Position numbers and translations under genes: made by a program. A stretch of DNA of 64,000 nucleotides from Dermatobacter hominis. GTDB lineage: Bacteria; Actinomycetota; Acidimicrobiia; Acidimicrobiales; Microtrichaceae. The stretch is taken from assembly GCF_020715685.1 (NCBI RefSeq), contig NZ_CP085840.1:3534001-3598000 (forward strand), given 5' to 3'. Below the pieces are notes generated by a model. That model saw only the letters and a list, made by a program, of their open reading frames with translations. It was not told the DNA's origin and searched no databases. Below, in pieces: positions 49,344-57,539 of this stretch. Each line of letters begins with the position of its first letter. The first letter of the stretch is position 1.

Positions 49344-51770
49344 GTGCACGAGCCGGGGTCACATCGCGACGCGCACGTCCCGGCGTGGCCGGCGCTCATC
49401 GGGCGCGACGAGGCGGTCGAGCACGTCGGTCGACTCGTCCGGCGGCCCGACGTGCGGCTCGTCACGGTGACCGGTCGGAGCGGGGTGGGGAAGTCGGCGC
49501 TGGCCTCGGCGGTAGCGCGGGTGATCACCGCCGAGGACGGCCTGGGCATCGTCCGGGCCCAGGTCGACCGGCACACGCCGACGTCCGGCGCCGAGGAGCT
49601 GCGGGCGGCCCTCTCCCTGGCGACCGACGGGCCGGCCGGCCCGGTCCCGACGGGCCGTCGGCGCGTCGTGCTGCTCGACGGGGTCGAGGCGGTGGCCGAG
49701 GCGGCGCGACTGGTGGCGGGTGCGCTGGCCGACGACGAGGGCCTCACGGTCCTGGCCACGAGCATCGTGCCGCTCTCGCTGCCCGACGAGCACGAGGTCG
49801 TCCTGCCGATGCTCCGGGTCCCGGGGCCCGACGACGACACCGTCGACGCGCAGAGGGACGCGCCCGCGGTCCTGTTGCTCCTCACGCGGATCGCCGAGGC
49901 GACGGGCCGCGGCGACCACCCGCTGGACGACGTGGTCGCACTGGCACGGCTGCTCGACGGCCTGCCCCTGGCCCTCGAGCTGGCGGCGGCGCGCTGCGCG
50001 GATCTCACGGTCGGGGAGGTGCGTCGACAGGTGGAGATGCTCACCCCCGTCGGCGCCCTGCTGGGCGGGGCCGACCCGGCGGTCGCCCACCACCGTGACC
50101 TCCGCTCGACGATCCTCTGGACCTACGAGCTGCTCGACGACGAGCACCGGGAGGCGCTCCGCCGCCTGGGGGTCTTCGCCGGGTCGTTCGATCGCCGGGG
50201 CGTCGCCGCGGTGACGAGGCACCCGGCCGAGTGCCTGGACGTGCTGGTCACGACCGGGCTCGCACGAGCCAGCGCGCCCCGCTCCGACGTGGAGCGCTTC
50301 GAGCTGGTGCCGTCGGTCAGCCTGGTGGCGCGCGAGCTGCTCGCCGCCGAGGGCGATCTCGCCGCCACCGAGGAACGGCACGCCGCGCACCTCCTGGCCA
50401 CCGCTGCCGCCGCCGCGCCGGAGCTCCGCTCGGCGAGGACGCCCGAGGTGCGGCGTCGCCTCCTCGGCGATCTGGACGACATCGCCGCCGCCGCGCTCCA
50501 CCTCGGACGGGCGGGCCGTCGGGAGGACGCCCTGCGGATGGTGGTCGACGTCGCGCTCCTGTGGGAGGAGTCGAGCGCCGCCGCCCTCGCGGCCCGGCTG
50601 CTCGGTGAGCTGCTGCCCGGGCCGACCGAGGACGCCGGCGTCGACGAGCGCGTGCTGGCCGAGGCGTGGGCGCTGACGAGCAACGTCGCGGTGTGGGGCC
50701 AGCGACCCGTCGAGCGGCGTGCCGACATCGACGAGGGGCTGGACAGGGCGGTCGAGCTCGCCCGCGCCGAACGGACGCCGTCGACGCTGCTGGTGACCCT
50801 GCGATCACGCGTGCCGTGGGACCTCCTCGTCGGCCGGCCGGAGGTCGCGGCGGTCTCGGCAGAGGAGGGGCTCGCGCTGGCGCGAGGGGCCAAGGACCCG
50901 TGGTGGGAGTGCCAGTTCCTCGGCCTGGCCGCGGCGGCGACGGTGATGGCGGGCGACACGCGGCGGGCCCGCGAGCTGGCCGTGGAGGGCCGCGACCTCG
51001 CCCTCCTCGAAGGTGACACCGCGCAGTTGCTGCGCCTCTCCCACATCCTCCTGGGGACCGGTGGGGTCGAGGCGTCGGCGGTCCCCGCCCCGATGACCGA
51101 GGAGGAGCTGGTGGTGCTGGCCCGACGGGTGGGCGACCCGCACGCCGAGGGGATGCTGCAGGTCGGAGCCGCCGTCCGCGGCGCGTTCGCAGGGGAGCTC
51201 TCGATCGCCGCGGAGCACCTCCACCTCGCGCTCGACGTCGGACGGCGGCACGGGCTCTGGTACATCGAGGAACTGGCCCTCGTGGCCACGGTGCTCGTCG
51301 CGACCCTGGCCGGCCGCGCCGACGATGCGGCCCGGCTCCACGGCGGCCTGCACGACGTGCTGCCGGGCCTCGAGCGGGGCATCCCGCCCGAGACGATGCA
51401 GCTCTACGGGTTCGCGCTCGACCGGGCCCGAGCCGTGGTCGGCGACGCGGCGTTCGACGCCGCCGTCGCCCGTGGCCGCCTGCTCGACTGGGAGGAGGCC
51501 ACCTCGCTCGCCGCTGCGCTGTGCGACGAGGTCCGGGTCGGTCCCGAGGTCGTCGCGCCGGCCGACGCGCCGCTCACGGCCCGACAGGTCTCGGTCACGG
51601 AGCTGATGGCGACAGGCCGCACCAACAAGGAGATCGCGGCCGAGCTGGGCCTGCGCCCCAAGACGGTGATGCACCACACGTCGGAGATCTACCGGCGCCT
51701 GGGCGTGCGCAACCGGACCGAGGCGGTGGCCGAGGCCCGTCGCCTGGGCCTGCTGCGACCGTCCCCGTGA
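49344..51770 (+). CDS. NB-ARC STAND ATPase with C-terminal LuxR-type DNA-binding domain
   Basis: An 808-residue regulator of the LAL/MalT-like kind. P-loop GRSGVGKSAL at residues 44-53, Walker B VVLLDGVEAV, TVLATSIVPLSLP and LPLALELAAARCADL form the AP-ATPase core. About 300 residues of helical repeats follow, and the end is a LuxR-type HTH: LTARQVSVTELMATGRTNKE and IAAELGLRPKTVMHHTSEI. The core is homologous to the DUF4062 ATPase at 44442 (LRSTILWTYELLDD versus LRSTIEWSYDLLDE), so the two large genes are distant paralogues with different ends: one binds DNA, the other does not. GTG 49344 has GAGGGGAGG upstream. Confidence 0.92.
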   Translation: MHEPGSHRDAHVPAWPALIGRDEAVEHVGRLVRRPDVRLVTVTGRSGVGKSALASAVARVITAEDGLGIVRAQVDRHTPTSGAEELRAALSLATDGPAGPVPTGRRRVVLLDGVEAVAEAARLVAGALADDEGLTVLATSIVPLSLPDEHEVVLPMLRVPGPDDDTVDAQRDAPAVLLLLTRIAEATGRGDHPLDDVVALARLLDGLPLALELAAARCADLTVGEVRRQVEMLTPVGALLGGADPAVAHHRDLRSTILWTYELLDDEHREALRRLGVFAGSFDRRGVAAVTRHPAECLDVLVTTGLARASAPRSDVERFELVPSVSLVARELLAAEGDLAATEERHAAHLLATAAAAAPELRSARTPEVRRRLLGDLDDIAAAALHLGRAGRREDALRMVVDVALLWEESSAAALAARLLGELLPGPTEDAGVDERVLAEAWALTSNVAVWGQRPVERRADIDEGLDRAVELARAERTPSTLLVTLRSRVPWDLLVGRPEVAAVSAEEGLALARGAKDPWWECQFLGLAAAATVMAGDTRRARELAVEGRDLALLEGDTAQLLRLSHILLGTGGVEASAVPAPMTEEELVVLARRVGDPHAEGMLQVGAAVRGAFAGELSIAAEHLHLALDVGRRHGLWYIEELALVATVLVATLAGRADDAARLHGGLHDVLPGLERGIPPETMQLYGFALDRARAVVGDAAFDAAVARGRLLDWEEATSLAAALCDEVRVGPEVVAPADAPLTARQVSVTELMATGRTNKEIAAELGLRPKTVMHHTSEIYRRLGVRNRTEAVAEARRLGLLRPSP

Positions 51771-51820
51771 GCCGGCCGGGCGGCCCGGCCCGCGGGGACG
51801 GCCACCGGCGAGAGCGGACG

Positions 51821-51841
51821 CACGGGTCCCTGGGACCCGTG
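51821..51841. terminator. Bidirectional hairpin between convergent genes
   Basis: CACGGGTCC and GGACCCGTG form a perfect 9-bp stem with a 3-nt loop in the 80-bp gap between the LuxR-type regulator and the ferritin-like gene. Confidence 0.7.
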
Positions 51842-51850
51842 CCGAGCCGC

Positions 51851-52795
51851 CTATGACATCGCCTCGTGCGCGAGGTCGCTGATCCGCTGGTCCGCGGCAC
51901 GGATGACGCTCGAGCGGTCCTTGTGACCGGCCTCGAAGCTGCGGATCGCCCGCACGTCCTCCGCGTCGTCCAGTCGTGCGATCGCCGCGATGATCTTCGA
52001 GGCGGTCAGGTTCTCGTACCGTGCGATCGGCAGCTCCTTGGCCGAGAGGACACCGAGGTCGGCACGAGTGCGGTGCAGCGCGGTCACCGCGCCGTCGTCG
52101 TCGAGCTCGGCGGCCTGCTCCTCGGCGCTGCGCAGGAGGGTGTCCCGTCCGGCGACGATGCTCTGCTGCGCGACGTCCCGGGTGCGGCCGAGGCGCTCAC
52201 CCACCCGATCGGTGATGCGGTCGGCGACCGCGATGCTGCGGTTGATGCCGGCCACCACCGCACGCGACGGCAACGTGGCCACGCGCTGCCCGACGGCGGC
52301 GGTCGCCTGCAGCGGGGTCGGCTGGAGCGCGGACGGACCGCCCATCGCCACCTCGCCGAGGCGGGTCTCGATCCACTCGACGGTGGCGACGTGGGCAGCT
52401 TCGACGTGCTCGAGCGTCCGGACGACGGCGCGCTCGTCCTGGGCGTCTGCGAGGACGCGGGCGAAGGCGGCGCGGTCGCGGAGCTGGTGCTCCAGGGCGA
52501 GGTCGGCCATGAGCGCCTGGGTGATCGGCATGGCCTGGTCGAGGACCTGCGTGCGCGCCGCGGTGAGCACGCGGTCGAGGGCGACGCCGAGCAGGTCGGG
52601 GACGCCGCCGAGCTCGGTGATCGCCTGCTGCAGGCCGACCCGGCGCACGTCGGCGTTCCGGGCGTTCTGCAGCAGTTCCTGGCGGACCTCGTCGTCGCGA
52701 GCCTGGGTGGAGCGGCTGCGGGCGATGTCCGCCTCGATGGCGGTGAGTCGCAGCAGGCCGTTGAGCTCGATGAGCAGGTCGGCGGTGGATGGCAT
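51851..52795 (-). CDS. Ferritin-like helical protein, function unknown
   Basis: A 314-residue all-helical protein. The N-terminal ~165 residues suggest a four-helix ferritin-like bundle with Glu/His positions (NGLLRLTAIEADIARSR, DLALEHQLRDRAAFAR, RTLEHVEAAHVATVEWIE), where E-x2-H spacing could bind a di-iron centre. The rest is an amphipathic helical region ending SDLAHEAMS, perhaps membrane- or envelope-associated. No clear family name. ATG 52795 has GGAG 6 nt upstream, whereas ATG 52807 has none. Confidence 0.78.
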   Translation of the reverse strand: MPSTADLLIELNGLLRLTAIEADIARSRSTQARDDEVRQELLQNARNADVRRVGLQQAITELGGVPDLLGVALDRVLTAARTQVLDQAMPITQALMADLALEHQLRDRAAFARVLADAQDERAVVRTLEHVEAAHVATVEWIETRLGEVAMGGPSALQPTPLQATAAVGQRVATLPSRAVVAGINRSIAVADRITDRVGERLGRTRDVAQQSIVAGRDTLLRSAEEQAAELDDDGAVTALHRTRADLGVLSAKELPIARYENLTASKIIAAIARLDDAEDVRAIRSFEAGHKDRSSVIRAADQRISDLAHEAMS

Positions 52796-52987
52796 GTCGG
52801 TCTCCATCGGAGGTCGGGGTGCCGGCGTCTCTCGCCGGCGGTTCGCGCTGACTACCCGGATCCGCCGACCCCATCTCTCCCGGCGCGGCGACAGGTGTCA
52901 CCTTCGATCAGCGAGGGCCAGGATCGGCGACGAGGTCAGGGCCGGAGCGGCTCGACTGGATCGTCCCGATCCGGGTAGCGGGAGCGC

Positions 52988-53827
52988 ATGGATCGACCAC
53001 GGGCCGGGCTGCAGCACCGCGAGATCGCTCAGGAGGCCGGCCTCGGCCGCCTGTCGGTCGTGAGCGTGCTCGCCGGGGTGGTCACCGCGTACGGCACCTT
53101 CGCCATCGTCGCCTCGATCGTCGGAGCCGTCCTGTCGGCGGTCGACGTCGACACCGAGTTCCGCAGCAACGACTGGACCGGCAGCGGCGCGGTGGCGGCG
53201 CTGGCCACCGCCGTCACGTTGTTCGTCGCCTACCTCTTCGGCGGCTACGTCGCCGGCCGCATGGCCCGCCGCGTCGCCGTCCTCCACGGTGTCTGCGTCT
53301 TCGTCCTCAGCCTCGTGCTCGCCGCGGTCGTCAGCGGCCTCGTCGCCCTGCTCGCCGACGACGAGGAGCTCCGGTCCAACCTGCGCAGCATCGGCATCCC
53401 GACGACGACCGACCAGATCACGGGCGTGGCGATCGCCGCGCTCGCCGTCTCGGTGGCGGCGATGCTGGTCGGCTCGGTCCTCGGGGCGACGCTGGGCGAG
53501 CGGTGGCACACGAAGCTCGCCCGTCGGGCGGCCGACCCGGCGATCGGGCCCGCGGCGGAGCACCGTCGGCGGGCCGAGGAGCTGGACGAGCACCGCGACG
53601 AGCGCCTCGGCCAGGACCCCGCGGTCGCCCGCCCCGCACCGGTGGCCCCCTCGACCGATCCGCCGGCGTGGACCGGGGACGGTCCGCCCGCGGCACAGCC
53701 CAGCCCGTCGGCGGCGCAGCCCGAAGCGCCGGCAGCACAGCCCGGCCCGCCGGCATTTCCGCCGGCGCCGCCGCCGCCCGGCGCGGCCCAGCCGCCACCC
53801 CCTCCGCAGGTGACGACGCAGCGCTGA
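52988..53827 (+). CDS. Four-helix membrane protein with Pro-rich cytoplasmic tail
   Basis: A 279-residue integral membrane protein with four transmembrane segments (SVVSVLAGVVTAYGTFAIVA, AVAALATAVTLFVAYLFGGY, VAVLHGVCVFVLSLVLAAVV, GVAIAALAVSVAAMLVGSVL), glycine-zipper-like GGYVAGRMARR, and a ~100-residue tail that turns from charged to Pro/Ala-rich (PPAAQPSPSAAQ repeats). The fold resembles small TIGR04086-like membrane proteins; function unknown. A weak TAGCGG box lies 6 nt before ATG 52988. Confidence 0.8.
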   Translation: MDRPRAGLQHREIAQEAGLGRLSVVSVLAGVVTAYGTFAIVASIVGAVLSAVDVDTEFRSNDWTGSGAVAALATAVTLFVAYLFGGYVAGRMARRVAVLHGVCVFVLSLVLAAVVSGLVALLADDEELRSNLRSIGIPTTTDQITGVAIAALAVSVAAMLVGSVLGATLGERWHTKLARRAADPAIGPAAEHRRRAEELDEHRDERLGQDPAVARPAPVAPSTDPPAWTGDGPPAAQPSPSAAQPEAPAAQPGPPAFPPAPPPPGAAQPPPPPQVTTQR

Positions 53828-53874
53828 CCGGCGCGCCGGAATGCCCCGGCCCCTGAGGGCGTTCTCAACCCTCG

Positions 53875-55515
53875 ATGAGCGCCGAACAGGTTTCGGGCCG
53901 GCTCCGGAGCGGTCTCCCCACCGAGACGCAGCTCGAACGGGACGCCGACCTCCAGCAGGGTCCGACCGCCAAGGACTACGAGCGCCGGTGGTGGACGCTC
54001 GGGGTGCTGTGCATCAGCCTCGTGATGATCGTGATGGCCAACGCCAGCCTGAACGTCGCGTTGCCCACCCTCGCCGAGGACCTCCGCACCGGGTCGAGCG
54101 GCCTCCAGTGGATCGTCGACGCGTACTCCCTCGTGTTCGCGGGCCTGCTGCTCACGGCGGGATCTCTGGGCGACCGGTACGGGCGACGGCTCGCGCTGAA
54201 CGGCGGCCTGGTCGTCTTCGGCGCAGCGTCGCTCGTGGCCGCGCTCTCGAGCTCCGCCGGTGCGGTGGTCGCGTCGAGGGCGGTCATGGGCGCCGGGGCT
54301 GCGTTCGTCATGCCCGCGACGCTGTCGATCCTCGCCCACGTCTTCCCGCCTGCCGAGCGGCCCCGGGCGATCGCGATCTGGGCCGGCTTCGCCGGCGTGG
54401 GCGTGGCCATGGGCGGCGTCGTGAGCGGCGCCCTGCTCGAGGCGTTCTGGTGGGGCTCCATCTTCCTCATCAACGTGGTCGTGGTCGTCGTCGCACTGGT
54501 CGCCGGCTTCTTCCTGATCCCCCGCTCGCGGGAGAAGATCCACGCGCCGCTCGACCCGCTCGGCGCCGTGCTGTCGATCGCGGGCCTGGCCTCGCTGGTC
54601 TACGGGATCATCGAGGGACCGGAGAACGGCTGGACCTCGACCGAGACCCTCGTGACCTTCGCGATCGCCGCAGTGGTGCTGCTCGCCTTCGTGTGGTGGG
54701 AGCTGCGGGCCTCCGAGCCCATGCTGGACCTCGGGTACTTCCGGAACCCGCGCTTCACTGCGGCGACGACGGCGATCTCCCTGGTGTTCTTCGCGATGTT
54801 CGGCTCGTACTTCCTCTTCACGCAGTACCTGCAGCTCGTGCACGGCTACGACGCCCTGTCCGCCGGCGTCCGGATCCTCCCCTGGGCGCTCGCCTACCTC
54901 CTGTCCGCCACCCAGTCGGCGAAGCTCGTCGAGCGGTTCGGCCAGCGGTGGGTCGTCGCGTCGGGCCTGACGATCGCCGGGTTGGGGATCGCGCTGCTGG
55001 CCATCACGAGCAGCGTCACCGCGAGCTACTGGTGGTTCGCGATCGCGGTCGTCGTGCAGGCGCTGGGCATGGGCATCACGACCGCCCCGTCGACCGGGGC
55101 GATCATGCGGTCGCTGCCCCTCCACAAGGCAGGCGTCGGCTCCGCGGTCAACGACACCACCCGGGAGCTGGGCGGGGCGCTCGGCGTCGCGGTGCTCGGC
55201 AGCCTGGTGGCGTCGCAGTTCCGCTCCTCGATGGACGGGATGGTCGGCGACCTCCCGGCCCGCGCCTCGAGCTCGCTCGCGGACGCGCTGCAAGCGGCAG
55301 CCGCCGCCGGCGGCGAGCAGGGCCAGCACCTCGCCCTTGTCGCCCGGACCGCGTTCGTCGACGCGTTCACCTCGACGCTCTGGGTCGCCGCGGTCGTGGT
55401 GGTGGTCGCCTCGTTCCTGGTCGGCTGGCTGCTGCGGCCGTCGGCGACGGCCCGAGCCGACGCGATGGTCGCCGAGGAGGAGGCGTCGACCCCGCCGGTC
55501 GACGCCCCCGCCTGA
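53875..55515 (+). CDS. MFS drug-efflux transporter, DHA2 (EmrB/QacA) family
   Basis: A 546-residue transporter with about 14 hydrophobic helices. LNVALPTLAEDL, the motif A loop GSLGDRYGRRLAL, and motif C-like GFAGVGVAMGGVVSGALLEAF (core GVGVAMGGVVSG) identify the DHA2 family of proton-drug antiporters. A hydrophilic 38-residue N-terminus precedes helix 1. No TetR regulator is adjacent. It starts 47 bp after the previous membrane protein, possibly one operon. Confidence 0.93.
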   Translation: MSAEQVSGRLRSGLPTETQLERDADLQQGPTAKDYERRWWTLGVLCISLVMIVMANASLNVALPTLAEDLRTGSSGLQWIVDAYSLVFAGLLLTAGSLGDRYGRRLALNGGLVVFGAASLVAALSSSAGAVVASRAVMGAGAAFVMPATLSILAHVFPPAERPRAIAIWAGFAGVGVAMGGVVSGALLEAFWWGSIFLINVVVVVVALVAGFFLIPRSREKIHAPLDPLGAVLSIAGLASLVYGIIEGPENGWTSTETLVTFAIAAVVLLAFVWWELRASEPMLDLGYFRNPRFTAATTAISLVFFAMFGSYFLFTQYLQLVHGYDALSAGVRILPWALAYLLSATQSAKLVERFGQRWVVASGLTIAGLGIALLAITSSVTASYWWFAIAVVVQALGMGITTAPSTGAIMRSLPLHKAGVGSAVNDTTRELGGALGVAVLGSLVASQFRSSMDGMVGDLPARASSSLADALQAAAAAGGEQGQHLALVARTAFVDAFTSTLWVAAVVVVVASFLVGWLLRPSATARADAMVAEEEASTPPVDAPA

Positions 55516-55558
55516 TCCCCGGCGCCGGGTGGCCGCTCGGCACAGGCGCACGGCGCGG

Positions 55559-56341
55559 TCAGGACGGCAGCTGCTCCCAGATCGCTCGGTGGACCTCGAT
55601 GGACCACCGGTCGATGCGCTCGCGGTCCGGTCCCGCCCGGTAGCGGACGTCGGACTCGAGGTCCTCGAGCTGCCGGTCGAGCTCGAGGACCCGCTGCCAC
55701 CACTCCTCGAACGGGACGTCGCCCCGACGGACGGCGCGGAGCCAGTCGGCGGGCTCGCCCTGGACCGGCAGGCGCAGGCCGCCGGTCGTCACGAGCTCGA
55801 TGCCCTGGTAGCCGAGGCGTGCGCAGTGCATCGCGTACTTGGTGTCGTAGCCGTGCGCCTCGATGAGCTCCTCCCGCCGACCGCCACCCCGCTTGCCGTG
55901 CCCGCCGCCTCGGAGGCCGAGGAGCTTCTCGGCCTGGGACTGCATGTAGCCGCGGTAGCGGGGGATGACGTGGCGTCCCACGAACGCCGCGCCGAGAGAC
56001 TGGAGCGCCCGGCCCTCGTCGGTCGCCATGTCGATCGGGGCCCACAGCGCCATGAGGATCGACGGGTTGCCGCTCGCCGCGAGGCGGAGGAACCGGCGGA
56101 GCGAGTAGAGCGTGCGGTCGACGTCTCCCGGGCCCGAACGCGCACCTTCCGGTTGCGTCCGCTGCATCACGGTGCGGAAGCCGTCGGGGTCGAGCCCGAG
56201 GACGAGCTGCGGCGGTTCGACGACGACGCCGAGCTGGTCGTAGTCCTCGCCGCCGGGGATGCCGGTGCCGTGCGCGGTGGAGCCGACCTCGACGAGGAGG
56301 ATCGTGGTGGGCGGGAGCTCGGGGAGCGGCAGCGGTCCCAT
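55559..56341 (-). CDS. RlaP/YcgL-type nucleotidyltransferase (PF10127)
   Basis: A 260-residue polymerase-beta superfamily nucleotidyltransferase: LVEVGSTAHGTGIPGGEDYDQLGVVVE holds the GS-x-AHG...DYD catalytic pattern (core GSTAHGTG and EDYDQLGV). Members are predicted to act with RNA ligases or as phage-type repair/tRNA enzymes; none of the usual partners is adjacent. RYRGYMQSQAEKL and KYAMHCARLGYQGIELV further on are typical of this family. ATG 56341 has GAGAGGA upstream. Confidence 0.85.
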   Translation of the reverse strand: MGPLPLPELPPTTILLVEVGSTAHGTGIPGGEDYDQLGVVVEPPQLVLGLDPDGFRTVMQRTQPEGARSGPGDVDRTLYSLRRFLRLAASGNPSILMALWAPIDMATDEGRALQSLGAAFVGRHVIPRYRGYMQSQAEKLLGLRGGGHGKRGGGRREELIEAHGYDTKYAMHCARLGYQGIELVTTGGLRLPVQGEPADWLRAVRRGDVPFEEWWQRVLELDRQLEDLESDVRYRAGPDRERIDRWSIEVHRAIWEQLPS

Positions 56342-56436
56342 GGGCGTCCTCTCGACGTGGGCGGCACGGAGGTCCCACGGTAGGAGGTCTGCGCACGGTC
56401 CCCACCGGGAGTTGGCGGCCGACCGGGCCGACGCCG

Positions 56437-57408
56437 TCAGAGCCCCGGGTACACCACGCCGATCTGCGCGCGGATGTCGTCGAGGATCCGCATCAGCGCG
56501 ATCGACTCGTCGAGCGGCATCACGGGGCTCTCGAGCGCTCCGGCGGCGAGACAGCGGTGGACCTCCTCGATCTCGAAGCGCAGTCCGTCGCCGTCGTAGG
56601 CGGTGTCGAGGGTGTGGGTGCCGGCGGCGCCGTGCACCGCCAGCGAGTCGGGGTGGTGCATGAACGCCGGGATGTCCACCCATCCCTGCGTGCCGGCGAT
56701 CCTCGCCGTGCACGCCATCGGCACCTGCGTCGAGGCCTTCACGACCCCCAGGCGGTCGTGGCGGTGGTGCAGGAGCGCTGCGACCGTCTCGTCGGCGCCG
56801 CTCGGGCCGACCACCCCGTCGGCGACCACCCGGTCCGGCAGGCCGAGCACGAAGGTGCAGAGCTGCACCGGGTAGATCCCCAGGTCGAGCAGCGCCCCGC
56901 CGCCCTGGGCGAGGTCGAACAGCCGGTGCGCCGGGTCGAACGGCTTCTGGAAGCCGAAGTCGGCCTCGACCAGCAGGGGGTCGCCGATGGCGCCCTCGTC
57001 CAGCAGCTCCCGGAGCCGGCGGTAGCCCGGGAGGAAGCGGGACCAGAGCGCCTCCATGAGGAACAGTCCGGCGGCCCGAGCGGCCTCGACCATCCGGGAG
57101 GCCTGCGCGGCGTCGAGGGCGAACGCCTTCTCGCAGAGGACGGGCTTGCCCGCCGCCAGCGCGGCCAGGGAGTCGGCCTCGTGGCGCGAGTGGGGAGTCG
57201 CCACGTACACCACGTCGACCCGATCGTCGGCGAGGAGGTCGTCGACGCCCTCGTACGCAGATGCAACGCCGAACCGGTCGGCGTAGTCGCGGGCCCGGTC
57301 GATCGATCGGGACGAGACCGCGACGATCTCGCCGTCGTCGACCGCAGTCATCGCGTTCCCGAACCTCGTGGCGATGCCGCCCGGTCCGATCACGCCCCAG
57401 CGCACCAT
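56437..57408 (-). CDS. Gfo/Idh/MocA family NAD(P)-dependent oxidoreductase
   Basis: A 323-residue dehydrogenase: WGVIGPGGIATRF binds the dinucleotide, CEKAFALDAAQA contains the catalytic EKP-equivalent Lys (here EKA), and the C-terminal beta-sheet domain carries GGGALLDLGIYPVQ (substrate site, DxGxY). It resembles dimeric dihydrodiol dehydrogenase/glucose-fructose oxidoreductase types. The EKP motif reads EKA, as in the dihydrodiol group. Substrate unknown. Single gene. Confidence 0.9.
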   Translation of the reverse strand: MVRWGVIGPGGIATRFGNAMTAVDDGEIVAVSSRSIDRARDYADRFGVASAYEGVDDLLADDRVDVVYVATPHSRHEADSLAALAAGKPVLCEKAFALDAAQASRMVEAARAAGLFLMEALWSRFLPGYRRLRELLDEGAIGDPLLVEADFGFQKPFDPAHRLFDLAQGGGALLDLGIYPVQLCTFVLGLPDRVVADGVVGPSGADETVAALLHHRHDRLGVVKASTQVPMACTARIAGTQGWVDIPAFMHHPDSLAVHGAAGTHTLDTAYDGDGLRFEIEEVHRCLAAGALESPVMPLDESIALMRILDDIRAQIGVVYPGL

Positions 57409-57484
57409 GACCGCAGTGTCGCGCGACGGGCGTCCGGCCGGCCGCCCCGACGACGGCGGCGCGCCAGGACCGGCCCCGGACGCA

Positions 57485-57515
57485 CCGGCCCGCCGTGGTC
57501 GTCACGGCGGGCCGG
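57485..57515 (-). terminator. Terminator hairpin after the MBG-repeat gene
   Basis: CCGGCCCGCCGTG (57485-57497) pairs perfectly with CACGGCGGGCCGG (57503-57515) across a 5-nt loop, 24 bp past the stop codon of the repeat protein. Confidence 0.8.
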
Positions 57516-57539
57516 CTCGTCAGTGCTGTCGTCGGTGCG

